Part shown: positions 48,363 through 60,253 of the stretch, piece after piece
Numbering within the stretch: position 1 is the stretch's first letter
Layout of the letters: each line of letters starts with the position of its first letter
The notes under the pieces: generated by a model
What the model was told of the DNA's origin: nothing
What the model saw: only the letters and a program-made list of their open reading frames with translations
Database searches by the model: none
Source of the DNA: Ochotona curzoniae
Taxonomy: Eukaryota; Chordata; Mammalia; Lagomorpha; Ochotonidae
DNA length: 64,000 nt
Assembly: GCF_017591425.1 (NCBI RefSeq)
Contig: NW_024466218.1
Coordinates: 8,610,001-8,674,000 of the forward strand
Direction of reading: 5' to 3'
Translations under genes and position numbers: made by a program

Positions 48363-51086
48363 GTCAAGAGTTCTTAAGGAACATTTATTACTTTCTGGGC
48401 TAGGAGTACCAACTGTAATGACTGGAAAGTGAGCCTACTCTTCATAATGCCTCAAAGTCCCTGAAAACGGCAAGCCTCTGCATCACCGCCCTTTGTAAAT
48501 GCTCTTCTGGGGCAAACAGAGACAGCCTTCATGAAGTGTATGCAGTGTGTGTTTGTGTATATATTTTTCTCTCCAATTTTGGAAATTACCTGTAGGTGCT
48601 CATCACTGGTGTGAACCATAGAAGCTGGAACACCTGTACTAGTTAGCAGCAAAACTCGATTTCTGCTCCACCTAAGAACAAGAGCCATCAGCACACAGGC
48701 TGGGCCTGGGACGACTTGGGGGGATCATTCAGGGTAGGAAGCATCAGGGATGCTGAGCACCATATTGTGCACTGAGAAGTAAAGAACATTATGAAATTAC
48801 AGTCAGAGAAAAGCAGGTGTCAAGGGAGAGGAAGAGCAAAAGCCCACGCAAACTTAACTGAGCCAAACATTTCAATTGTCAGCTTAATTTAGATCCCTTT
48901 CCATCTGAAAATCCCTAAGAGAAAAGGTTTATGGGAAGCTTAGTCAATCACCCTGGGGTAGCTGAATATCTCAGGTGCTTCTGACGAGTGATGTTAAAGC
49001 CTAGACATACATTTAGACTTGTCTGGGCACAGCTCTGAGGCACCTGCCACCCTGAGATGTCAAAATAATTACTTTTGTTGGAAAACCTGCCACTAAGTTT
49101 TTATTGACCAAGACTTGTCCCCTTATAGTGAAAACAAGTAGCGATGTGTAAATACAACAGTTCCACAACTGGGGGATAGGGGACAGGATGAGATGAACAG
49201 ATGGATCAAGCACAAAGCTCCAATTTCATTTCCCCTGGGTGGGGCTCCTGGGCAGAGAGAGAGAACTGTGAGATGGTCTATGATGGGAGCAGTTTTGGTG
49301 GCAGAGGCTGCCCTGCCAGGGAACATGACATGTATACAGGTGGAACAGAAATAAAACCATAATAGAACTCATCTCCCACTTTACCCTTATTTAAAATTTT
49401 TTCTTATCAATGTTAACTTTGCCAAAAATCAATGCTATCCTAGTCTTGCTGCCTCCTTCTCTCATGAGCTAAGGAGAGAAACCCGACCCCTACTAAACTA
49501 ACACATCTCTGCTTCTGCTCAATGAAAACACTATGATTCTTTCAATTTTCCCTGCTCACCATAAAAGTGAGAAACAGGTTTAGGTAGATATGTGTGGGAG
49601 CCATCAGCAGAGCTGACAAAAATATCATAGACACCTGTGGCACTCGGGGGTGGCTGGCATCACCCTCTCTGCCAGAGAATGCCCACTCAGATGAGAAAGC
49701 TTTGAGGAGAGTTCTTTCCACCCACTCCTTCCTTCCTCCTCAAATATAGCCACCTCCCTCCACTGCCAATGTTCAGATCGGCACAATGATTAATGACCCA
49801 GGCAAGAACTTAATTTCCTGTCCAGTAGTCCAAGGCTGATTTCCAATAAAAGAACTCGTTCACACCAACCATTTCCTCTCCACAGCTTCTAATCTTTTAT
49901 TCAACTCTGGACATTCTTCCTCTCAGTGTGAAAGCTGAATCAATTTTTGAACTTCTATTTGGTGACACTTCCAAAGAATTACAGAAGGGGAAAGCTGGAA
50001 GGGAACTTATAGGCAACATAATTTGACGAGCTCTTTTTTGGAATTCAAACAAGACTGGGGTCAAAGGCTTTGTTCACATCATTTGTGGGCACATGGTCAA
50101 GCTGCAAGTGACACGGGAATTACTACTGCAAAAGGGCACAGCCTGGGTCCCCACTGGTCTCATTAAGTAGTTACCTTTCATCAAGCAGTCTATTATAAGC
50201 TGAGAACTAAGCACCATGGGGAATTCAGGTGAAACAAATGAAAACAAGTGTTGGCAAAACCCTTCAGACACAAGTGCTTCGTTAAATTATTTCAGGACTC
50301 CTTATATACCCACTGCAAATGGAGTGAGTTGTCCTGATTTGAACTACCTGTTGCCATCTCTTCCCCTCATTTCTTACAAGTGCTTGATGGATAATACCAC
50401 TGCTTTCAGTGAAATTAACTTGGAAAAACAGAGGTTCTTAAACAAGACGCTAGTGACCGCATAATAGAATGCCTTCTTCAGATGTGTGAATTCCCACAGA
50501 CAGTCCTAGTGATAATTCAGGAAATACTGTCTGGGCTGACTCCTAATCCTGACATAGACAAGTGAGAGTATTGGCAAGTGGCATGGGATGTGCTGAACAG
50601 AAGGGGGTACTGAGCAGCACCAGGATGGGCACTGGGTGACAGAAGATGCAGAAAGCAGGAACACCAGCATTGCCAGGCAGAGTAATGGATGAGATTCCAG
50701 CACATGCTCAGCTCCACTTACACCTTGCACCCCTAACTAATTTATTCTGTCTGAGGCACAGCATCCTCATTAGAGAGTATACCAAATTTAAGGCCTGCAT
50801 GCTCATCAGTGCATATGAAAGCACCCATCACAGTGCCTGGCAAGTGTTCTCTTATTACTTTATTGAATTTAAATATCTTCAATATCTCAAGTTACACACA
50901 GATACTTGAAAAAAGCGTTTGGAAAAGTGAAATTAAAAGATGTTTATTTTTAGTGCCATTTTTTAAAAAATACATGATAGTTTTTTAATGGTATTTTCCA
51001 TGACCTTTAAAAAGACCTCTTATACTTTCTTCCTAAATCAATACATCTCAACCTTTAGTAAGTATGAAATGCATAGGGTGTTCACG
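48363..51086. other. SINE-free 2.7 kb, no gene
   Basis: Long stretch without recognisable retroposons. Short frames only. Confidence 0.45.
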
Positions 51087-51365
51087 GGCTATACAGGCAA
51101 AGAGCCTGCCAGAGATGCCAGTGTCCCATATCTAAGTGTTTGGGTTCCAATTTTGGCTGTAATTCTAATTCTAGTCTCGTGGTAAAGTGCACTCTGGAAG
51201 GCAAGAGATGATGGTTCAAGCACCTGAGACCTGCCATCCATAACTGGAGATCCAGTTTGAGTTCCTGGCTCCCAGTTTTGGCCTGATCCCATCCTGACTG
51301 CTGCATATAACTGGGGACTGAATCTTCATACAGCAGGTACCTTGATCTCCCACACACACAAAAAG
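51087..51365 (+). mobile_element. C-SINE, older type, diverged
   Basis: TGCCAGTGTCCCATATCTAAG, GAGTTCCTGGCTCCCAGTTTTG, and a CACACACACAAAAAGG end. Confidence 0.6.
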
Positions 51366-51559
51366 GAGATATTTTAATCTCACTTCACTATGAAAGTCAG
51401 CACACAATGAGGATGGGTTTCAATAAGTATAGTCTGTATCGGTTCTGACCTATTCCCAACTCAAAAACTCTGAGAATAAAAGTTAAATATGGATCGTAGT
51501 CATAGATTATAATGACATCAGTTTAAACACTGTGAAACTTAGAAAGAAGCAAGAGCTGG

Positions 51560-51860
51560 CACCAGTTTTGTGGTAGTATGTGTAGATGCTGCCTGGAATA
51601 CAAGCACCCATATGAGTGCAGGTTTGAGTCAAAGCTGTTCCATTTCTGATCCAGGTCTCTGTTAATGTGCATAGGAAAGCAGTGGAAGATGGATGAAACA
51701 CTGGGGTCCATGCCAGCCTCATGGGAGATCTGGACAAAGCTCATGTCTTTGGTCTGGCCCAGCACCAGCTATTATAGCCATCTAAGGAGTGAACCAGATG
51801 GAAGATCTTTTTCTCTCTCTGGCATTCCACCTTTCAAATAAATTTAAAAATCTTTTAAAA
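51560..51860 (+). mobile_element. C-SINE, older type
   Basis: AGCACCCATATGAGTGCAGG, TCTGATCCAGGTCTCTGTTAA, tail CCTTTCAAATAAATTTAAAA. Confidence 0.8.
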
Positions 51861-51902
51861 AGTAGAAATTAACATACAAAATGGAATAAAATAAGATTTA
51901 AA

Positions 51903-52075
51903 AACCCATGGGTTTTGGAACAGATGGGATCTACCTGCTGGCAATGAGAGTTAGCTGGATTATTTAATTTCCTTGAAACTCACCTTCCTCATTTAGAGCC
52001 AGATCTCTGCCATCAACTTCACAGGTTATTACGAGGATTAAGTATCATTAGCAGGTATATACTAAATAGTGTGAT
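51903..52075 (+). mobile_element. MIR element
   Basis: Phrases CTTGAAACTCACCTTCCTCA and TTATTACGAGGATTAAGTATC follow the MIR 3' half (CTCAGTTTCCTCAT...GAGGATTAAATGAG). It lies directly after a C-SINE. Confidence 0.6.
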
Positions 52076-54004
52076 TCCTATCTCAGAGTAGGTGACACAG
52101 TATTTAGGATACTCAGTCTAAGACTCCCTAGGTGAATGCCATTGGTTTGATTTCATTTATTTATAGAACAGTGCTGTCATTATCTCTTCTGCCTACTGCA
52201 TAGATTTGTTATGAAAATCCAATGAGGAAATTTAGGAAGAAGTTAAAAACTGTAAGATATAAGGTATATTCATGGGAAAAATACGCACCCACTGTGTTTT
52301 TGGTATTGTTTTTGGAAAATTAATCTCTAGAAAACTCGCTTTTTATGCTTTAATGGGCTGATTATATCAGGGCTGAGATTATTAAAGCCATGTACAATTT
52401 CCTTATGAAAGACCAAATGGACTTTTGGCTATAAACTTAAATTTTATCCACACAAACCAGAACACATGAGAGTATGTAACAAACATAAGGAAAAGTTTTT
52501 TAAAAAGTTGCAATATTATGTAAGTGGAGGCAGTTAACACACATTTCATTATACTACAGCTCCATCCCTGGCATTCGGCTTGAAAGCAGTAACTCATGAA
52601 AATGCTGCAGCTCTGTGTGCTATTACCCAGCTTATCCACTTAAAACTGTGGCTGAGGCTTATTGCTTCCCATCCACATTAGTCATAGGAAAAAAAAAGTA
52701 CAAGACATGCTTCATGACCTTTGAAAATGAGATGATCTAAGGTAGGATGTGAATTTTTCAAAACTAAAATCTTTATCACATTTAATTTGATAATGAGGGG
52801 GGATATGAGCCTTTAAAATTGCCAAGAGTTAGAGAGGCCAGAAGATTGTTCCAACAGCTATAGAATGCCTCCGAGGGACATCATCTTCTATTGAAAACTC
52901 AAGGAGTGCTCCAAATTCTCCCAGCCTAAAATTAGTGGGTGGTTTGCTCAATCATCACCCAGAGAACTCAGCCAGTCTGCCACTCGTAACTTGGACAGCT
53001 TTTCTATCCTAGCTAGCCCTCTCAGACACAGTATTTTGAACTGCTTGGTTGAATGCAAAAACACATTAGCTAACTAACCAAACAAACTGAAGGAAGGCAA
53101 TACCACCAGACCCAAACCTGGCAGACATCACGACTATATAAACATCACCTTAAAGGCTATGGGGCACTGGGAGCACAGCAGGGAGGTGGCTTCATTAGAG
53201 TTTCAGTACTTAGTCATCCAAAATACAGTCAACAACAACAACAAAAATACGGACCTCGAAGGGAAAGCACTTCAAACCCGAATTTTTCCATCTTCCAAGT
53301 AGTTTGAGATACACACAACCCCATGGAGTGAATGGTGTGTGGAATTAAGGCAAGGAATTTAGCAACATGTCTTCATTTTTCCCTTCCAAAACTCAGGTAG
53401 CAGTTCATAACATTATTCTTTATAGGTGTTCTGTCTCCCCTTGGAAATAAGGCATTTGTGGGGGAGGTAGCGAAGGGCTCAATTCAAAGGCAAAAGAACC
53501 AAGTTGAAACTAATCACTTAGAAGTCATCATAGTGGCATGGAAGGTAACATGGCTCAGTCTTGGCTTCCTCATCCTCAACATGAAAAGCAGTCATGAAAT
53601 GCTCATTGATGGGGGCAGGTGCTTCAGTTCTGAGTGGTAATAACAAATATAACGCAAAATCGAGAAGTCATGCTGATTCCAACACCCTTCAAGCAACAGT
53701 AAGGTCCCTTTACCAGCACAAGTAGCCAAGGCCTGTAACAGAGTCCAGATTCTACATGTTTTAAGTCACTTGACATTTCAGCTATAACACAATCTGACTA
53801 AACTCTAAGTCTTACAAGAAGCCAACTTTTTACAGATCCGCGACATCTCAGGGCTTTCATAGAACAAATGACAAAGGAAATGGATCTGACCACTCATTTG
53901 GTATCACTGTGCTCCACCACAGTACTTGGGAATATGGTGAAAGTGTTATTTTAGACATCTTTGTGAAATTACGTTTATGGATGGGAGTAACAATTTTGTT
54001 AAAA
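52076..54004. other. SINE-free 1.9 kb, no gene
   Basis: AT-rich. A weak MIR-like phrase (CTTGGCTTCCTCATCCTCAA) occurs near 53560. Confidence 0.4.
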
Positions 54005-54279
54005 TGACATTTATTTATTTGAAAGGCAAAATTTAAAAAGAGGCATAGAGATCTGTCATCCACTAGTTCACTCCCCAAATGGCTACAACAGCTGGAACTG
54101 GGCCGAGCCAAAGCCAGGGGCCTGGAACTTCATTTAGGGTGCAGGAGTCCACGCACTTGGGCCATCTTCAGTTGCTATCCCAGGCCATTATCAGGGAAGC
54201 AGGATGTAAACTGTAGCCCATTTGGGACACTGGCATTGTAGGTGGAGGCTTAATCTGCTGTGTCACAATGCAGTTTCCA
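54005..54279 (-). mobile_element. C-SINE, older type
   Basis: GACATTTATTTATTTGAAAGG tail, TTCACTCCCCAAATGGCTAC and CCCATTTGGGACACTGGCATT. Confidence 0.8.
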
Positions 54280-55502
54280 GGATCAACACTGACACTGAGT
54301 ATAATGAATTGCCTTCCACAATGAGAATGTGCCTCACCCAATCAGCCTTAAAGCCTTTAAAGGAAAAAGACAAGCGATACCAGAGGAGGAAGGAGAAATT
54401 CTGCCATCATTTGACCTTTGGACTCAAACTGCAACTTTATACTAGGTTTTCAGCCAGCTGGCTGAACTAAGTCTCTAGATTTGCACCTCCATATTGTGTG
54501 GGCCAAGTCCTTAAAATAAATGTCCCATCTTCCCCCTCCACTTGGTTCAGTTTCTCTGGAAAAGCCAAACTTGTATGTTGTGTTTTATCCTTCTTAATTT
54601 TCTTTAACACTAGGCCATGGGAACTTATTTCACTGATTTCTGCTCTGAGGCTGATGCAACTGCTACTTGAGGGGCTCACTGATGAGGGGTGGGAGAAGCA
54701 CGCCTACTATGATTCCTGTACACCTTTCAATGGAAACATCACACTGTTGCTGGGGATATGCCACAGCTTCCCTGATGTCCCCTAAGAGAATTTTTTGAAA
54801 TTATAAAGAACTTGAGCTAACTTTGGGGGTAAAGAAAACTTCACATCAATATTTTCCAGGTTCTACAACTATATAGCCTAGACAAAACTTATAGAAGGAT
54901 TACATTCCTTGTTGGTTGAAGAGTGGACTGCTGCCTGGCCCACCCTTCTCCCATCTGCAGCATCACCTTCACAGATCCATATCTCCCATCTCTGCCTCTA
55001 GCCCAGGCCATCACCATACCTCACAGGCACTGAAACAGAATAGCCGTTACCTGAAACACTTGGAATAAGTATCCGTTCAGAATTTGGAGTTTAATGGATC
55101 TTGAAGTATTTTCATAGATTTTCCTAGTTGAACACCCCAATTGCAGACTAAGAAGCTTTTTGAACATAATTTTGGATATCAAAATATATTGGGTTACAGA
55201 TGCTCAATGTACATACAAATTTAATTTCACAGTATTTCTCTCTAAAGGTGGTTTCCCCTATACATCTTAACATTCCAAATAAAAGTTGCTACCCATAAAG
55301 TAATAAAATCAGAAACCCAGAAGTTACCGTTTTCATCACTCATGCTTCATGTCTACTTGGCCACACAGTGTGACTTGTTTCATTTAAATATTTCTGGAAG
55401 CCGTTCCCACTGTTTCATCCTTGCTGGCCCTTTCCTCTCTACAATGAGCATTAGTCTAGCTCCACCTACCTGTCTACCATACCTGTGCTGGAGTGACCAC
55501 TA
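54280..55502. other. No gene recognised
   Basis: Short frames only, including 54498-54785, with no motif. Confidence 0.4.
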
Positions 55503-55922
55503 ATTGTTTTTAACTTGAAAGCCAGAAGGGGTGGGGAATGAGGGAGTAAGAGGGTGATGGGAGTGAGTGGAGGAGGAGAGACAAAAGAGAAAGGAGAGAG
55601 GAGAGAGGGGAGAGGGGAGGGAGAAAGAGAGACAGAGAAAGAGAGAAAAAGATATTGACTGACTGATTGTCCATCTGGTAGTTTACTTTTCAAGTGTCTG
55701 CAACAGTTGGGTCTGGGCCAGGTTGAAGCCAGGAGCATCAATCCAGGTCTCCCACATGGGTGGCAGAGACCCAAGTACTGGATTAATCACTTGCTGCCTG
55801 ATACCCACATCAATGTATACATTGGAAGAAAGCCAGAATTAGAAATGGATCTGTGAGTTGAACCCAGACACTTCAATATAGGATGCAGACATACCAAACC
55901 ATATAACTGCTGCACCATTTGC
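55503..55922 (-). mobile_element. C-SINE, older type, with purine-rich expansion
   Basis: The tail side carries an expanded GGAGAGAGGAGAGAGGGGAGA region at about 55560-55650, then TCTCCCACATGGGTGGCAGAG. Total length is above normal. Confidence 0.7.
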
Positions 55923-56299
55923 TCGGACTGCAGGGACCACTATAAATTGCCACCTAATGCAACAGTCATGGTTTTGGTTATAAGGTTTTACCAGCCCCTC
56001 AAAGATGTCCATATGTAACTCAAAGTCCTTAGCAGAGATGACAACTTCCTTCAAAATGCAGCAGCTTCTCTAAAGTCAAGCGTTACTACCATCAACCTCT
56101 TAGGGAGCCTACATTCTCTCCTCCACAGTTAACTTCATTCATTTCCATGGGATAATTTTTCCTTCAAGTAGACCAATGTGTTAGGCAATTAGGGATTTAA
56201 TAGGATGTAAAGTAGGCAATCTTGGCCTCTTAGAGGTTCTGGTCAAGGGATGGGATGGGCAGGATGTTGGTTATTAAAAAAACACATAACCACAATCAC

Positions 56300-56570
56300 A
56301 ATAAATGCTCTACAGGGAAAGTGCCATGAGGTCCTGAGAATCAGAACTTGACTGAGGGGCCTAGGAAAGAACTTCTCAAGAAAGCAACTTTGACCTGAGA
56401 CCAGAAGGATGAGCAGAGGTCAGGCTGCAGGAACTGAGAGAAGAGTGGCACGACGTGGATGCAGAAGGCAAGGGAAAGAGAAGCAGCTTATGATACTGCT
56501 GCTGGCAGGCAGGCGCCTATTACACAGAGCTTTGAAGTTGGCAGGGAAAATTTTCCCCAGACCTGTATGC
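56300..56570 (-). mobile_element. Possible L2 3'-end fragment
   Basis: Phrases such as GACCTGAGACCAGAAGGATG and GCAGGCAGGCGCC...CAGAGCTTTGAAG look like antisense L2 3' sequence directly before a C-SINE. Weak. Confidence 0.3.
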
Positions 56571-56593
56571 TCTCTTCCTTTAAAACTTTCTTG

Positions 56594-56920
56594 GGCCTGG
56601 CACGCTAACCAATTGGCTAAAGCCCTTGTCTTGCATGCACTGGGATCCCATATGGGCGCTGGTTCTAATCCCCACAGCCCTGCTTCCCATCCAGCTCCCT
56701 GCATGTGGCCTGGGTAAGCTGTCTAGCATGGCCCAAGGCCTTGGGACCCTGAACCTGCATGGAAGACCCAGAAGAAGCCCCTGGCTCCTAGTATTGGATT
56801 GGCTCAGCTCTGGCTGTTGTGGCCACTTGGGGAGGGAATCAGCGGATGGGAGATCTTTCTCCCTGTCTCTCCTCCTCTCTGGATATCTGATTTTCCAATT
56901 AAAAAAAAAACTTAAAAAAA
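56594..56920 (+). mobile_element. C-SINE, younger type, with target-site repeats
   Basis: Complete, with GGCCTGGCACGCTAACC head and GGATCCCATATGGGCGCTGG. Flanked by TTAAAACTTTCTTG (56580-56593) and TTAAAACCTTCTTG (56921-56934), one mismatch. Confidence 0.92.
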
Positions 56921-57010
56921 TTAAAACCTTCTTGAGAAAATTTTCATGAGTTCTAAACAGCTCAGTATCAGAGAATAAAATAAATGATAATAGCAGCAAA
57001 CATAATAGTA

Positions 57011-57300
57011 CTTAAAAAGATTTAAGAAAATGTATTTGGAAGGGCAAGAGAGAGACACAAAGACAGAGAAATTTTCCTTTTGTTGTTTCACTGTCCAAAT
57101 GGATACAATACTTAGGGTTAGTTGAGAAAAACGCCAGAAACCAGGAACTCAAGTACTGGAATCATTTTGTGCAGCTTTCCCAAAAAACATCAGCAGGAAG
57201 CTGGAGCAGAAATGGAGCAGCCAGGACTCAAACCTGTGCTCTGACATAGAATGCCATTGCTGCAGGTGGTAACATTTTAGCTCACTATGCCACAAGGTTG
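57011..57300 (-). mobile_element. C-SINE, older type
   Basis: AAAAAGATTTAAGAAAATGTATTTGG tail, CATCAGCAGGAAGCTGGAG inside, ACATAGAATGCCATTGCTGC head. Confidence 0.75.
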
Positions 57301-57304
57301 ACTT

Positions 57305-57435
57305 CTGTTTATGTAGCTTAGTAGAAGGTAGAAAGAGGTTAAGTTATAACTAACTGCCCAAAGCGACAGAGTTATCAGTGAGAACTAGATATGGACTTAA
57401 GTCATCTGGTCCTAGAGTCTGGCTCTCGGCTGCCT
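57305..57435 (-). mobile_element. MIR element
   Basis: Antisense MIR: AGAGGTTAAGTTATAACTAAC, GCCCAAAGCGACAGAGTTATC, then CCTAGAGTCTGGCTCTCGG. It abuts a C-SINE. Confidence 0.7.
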
Positions 57436-57569
57436 TGTAATTACGATCACCAGAGGGACTGTCTTGAATCTGACCTACTTAAGGATTAATGTAAAGTGTG
57501 TGACACACCTCTGTATATATTTTCCAGTACTCAATTACATAAGCACATCTAGACAATAAGAGAACTGGT

Positions 57570-57600
57570 ATATATATGTGTATATATATATATTTTTTTC
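57570..57600. repeat. TA/TG-rich low-complexity tract
   Basis: GGTATATATATGTGTATATATATATA followed by a T run. Confidence 0.85.
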
Positions 57601-57724
57601 CTGCCTAAAAGAAAACTTAACAGCTAGCTTTAAAGCAACAAAAATTCAGGTTGCTTCTTTATGATGGCAATAATGCCAACAGACCTGTGTTTTTAACAGA
57701 TCCTAAAAAAATCATTACATTCTG

Positions 57725-57995
57725 ATGATCAAGTGGAGAATGGGGATGGGGGATGGGTAGAGCAGGGCTAGGAGGGTGGAGAAGAGGAGTAGGTGCTAAG
57801 CAAGCTGGCCTGTCCTGAGTACAATGTTTGGGCTAAGTCAGTTCAGTGGAGGTAGTCAGAGGTGGTTGGTTCCAATCATGAGAAATTGGAGACAGAAGTC
57901 TGTGAAGGATTATGCTGAGGTACCGACAGGTTAAGATGTAGAGCACTGATTTCGGAGGCCATCAGAGAAAGAAATGATTTGTTTGGACATGCTGG
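57725..57995 (-). mobile_element. Ancient L2/CR1-class LINE fragment
   Basis: The plus strand has GGAGGTAGTCAGAGGTGG and TTGTTTGGACATGCTGGG, similar to the antisense L2-type ORF2. Low-grade similarity judged by eye. Confidence 0.4.
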
Positions 57996-58029
57996 GTTTT
58001 ATTGATCTTTGAGCTTTAGCATTAAATTA

Positions 58030-58200
58030 ATGGCAGCTATTTCCTAAAAGTCTACAGTGTGTACGCATTGTATGAACCTCACTTTCATCCACCTCAAAAA
58101 ATGTTGAAGCGATCTGATATCCACTTCATAGATGGACAGGTGATTCGAGGTTAGGCTACTTGCTTAAGGTCTTGGGCTAAGGGGAACCAGAGACTTGAAG
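58030..58200 (-). mobile_element. MIR element
   Basis: Antisense MIR pattern: ACTTCATAGATGGACAGGTG, then AGGTTAGGCTACTTGCTTAA, then CCAGAGACTTGAAGCG. Diverged. Confidence 0.55.
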
Positions 58201-59917
58201 CGCATTTACTATCAAGGAGTAACTGCAGCAGCCTTCAAAATGACAGACCTGCCACCAGGTTGGTACTGTTGTCCACAGTGCCGCTAGGGGCTCACGTGAT
58301 CACGTCTTTCCCACCCTATACCCTGCAGGGCTCTGGTTGCCCCTCTCTGATATGGCACAAGACCTTTCACGATCCAGACTTTGCTGTGTTTTCCTGCAGA
58401 TTTCTACAGCAAAAGGCAGAGCAGAGCCCCGTGGGGCTCCCAGGACTAGCAGGGCTCTCTCCTGGGTCAGAGACTTGCTCTGCCTGGTCTCCAGGTTTCC
58501 CCAGACAGATCAGCTCACAGGTAACTGGGTACCTTGACTCCCCTAGAGCAACGGCTCTAGCAGAAATGCTTATCTTAGGGTCACTCCAACAGGTGGATGC
58601 TGCTCTTAAAGGCAGTCATTAGTCTTGACACTTTAGCCCTCCTCCCTGCCCCATCCCACCACCTGTTCAGACTAGCTAATGGTAAGAATAAACAAGTGGA
58701 TAATACACACTTTACCATGTCTGTTGAAAAAAATAAATCAGGTACTGCATGAACAAAATTCAAGAGACTTTATAGCCAAGAAAGGTACACCTCTACCTGT
58801 TCTCCTGCAATGCCCATCAAACCCTCCATTTGATGGGCATTACTCTCTCCAAGGTGTGCGTTGGTAACTTGAACTTGAACAAGGGTAAATAGTCACACAG
58901 AGTTTTGAAACAATTTTGCCCAAATTTCTGAAAATCATCCCAGTTCCCCAAACAACTGTTAACTTATTTTATCGAGGAGTTTATCTCCAAAGTGTTCAAC
59001 TAAAATTTTGAAGCTTATTACTGGGCTTTCTCTTATACATAAAGAAAAGCATCTTCACTTTCAGAAGGCACACACTCTGGAAAATGCTAGAAGTTGACAA
59101 AAACTTACACAAATGGGAGGGAGTATAAATAGTGAAAAAGCACAAACATTAAGTCTTCAACTGATTTCTGAAAACCCACAAGTGTACGTTTAAATGAAGT
59201 AATTAAACAAATGAGATAGGACCCTTACATTATACAGTCAATTTCATACATTCCAAATGTGCTCTATTTTGGTATAAATTTTCACCTGCCTAATATGCAT
59301 TTATCATATTCCATATGGAAATAGCAGTGGCCAGGCTTAGCACTGTCTAGATCCATCTGAGCCATCAGGATGCACATCCAAGGGTCAGCAAGCCAGTCCT
59401 CCGGCAGCCTGCGGAGAGCAGCATTCTAGGATATTCAGTCACCTCCCACTCCGAGATCTCCTGAATGTCCTGTAGAACACAGAGCAGGCTGCTCCCAGGC
59501 TTCTTCCTACCCCAAGGTTGTCCACTCGCTCCCTTGCTGGCAGTCTTCAGACCGCCCCCTGCACTGTTTTTGCCAAGGCTCAGCTCTCCAGGTTGCTTTC
59601 CTGTGCCTTTTCAATCCCATCCTGGTAACTGGAATTACTATGACCTATGGAACAGAATTCTACAAGTGTGTTCTCTCTCCCTTCCCATCTCCAACCCCCA
59701 ACTGTTTCTGCTGGAGTTGATCTCTTCTGTGACCCAGACTTTCAGGTGAACTTAGTCTGAACAGGTTACAGTTCTGTGGAAACTTGGCCCTGCTCTGCTA
59801 GCTTCTCTGAAATGCAGCAGGTCTGCAAGTTTCCGAAAATCAAGGCTAATAGTGACAAGCATCTTCATTCCTTCTCAGACTTGGTGATATCCAATGTGGA
59901 TTTCTGGGCATGTAAAG
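58201..59917. other. No gene recognised; hairpin at 58809
   Basis: GC-richer at 58240-58620 with a 120-codon frame (58260-58622) that resembles nothing I know. The perfect hairpin lies 190 bases further on. Confidence 0.4.
58809..58841. repeat. Perfect 13-bp inverted repeat, 7-nt loop
   Basis: AATGCCCATCAAA (58809-58821) and TTTGATGGGCATT (58829-58841) are exact reverse complements around CCCTCCA. RNA from either strand could form a hairpin. It is not part of any repeat I recognise. Confidence 0.95.
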
Positions 59918-59928
59918 AAGCGTGAGAG

Positions 59929-60242
59929 GGGCCCAGCATGGTGGCCTAATGGCTAAAGTCCTTGCCTTGCATGCACTGGGATCCCATATGGGCGCTGGTT
60001 CTAATCCCCGCAGCCCTGCTTCCCATCCAGCTCCCTGCTTGTGGTCTGGGAAAACAGCAGGGACCCTGCACCTGTGTGGGAGACCTGGAAGAAGCCCCTG
60101 GCTTCTTGGATTGGTGCAGCTCTGGTTGTTGCAGTTGCTTGAGGAGTGAATCAGCAGATGGAAAATCTTCCGCTGTGTTTCTCCTCCTCTGTATATCTGT
60201 CTTTCCAATAAATAAATAAATAAATAAGTCTTTAAAAAAATT
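59929..60242 (+). mobile_element. C-SINE, younger type, with target-site repeats
   Basis: Complete, with GGGCCCAGCATGGTGGCC head and AATAAATAAATAAATAAGTC tail. Flanked by AAGCGTGAGAG (59918-59928) and AAGCATGAGAG (60243-60253), one mismatch. A short internal deletion removes the GGATGGCCCAAAG region. Confidence 0.92.
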
Positions 60243-60253
60243 AAGCATGAGAG

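Noticed and set aside
56580..56999. 139-codon minus frame, with similar ones at 1656-2072, 12422-12874, 13236-13559, 39646-39963 and 59846-60208
   Set aside because: All translate C-SINE copies; the recurring peptide phrases come from the shared repeat.
58260..58622. 120-codon plus frame in a GC-richer patch
   Set aside because: No domain, no splice or promoter context, composition typical of chance frames in GC-rich DNA.
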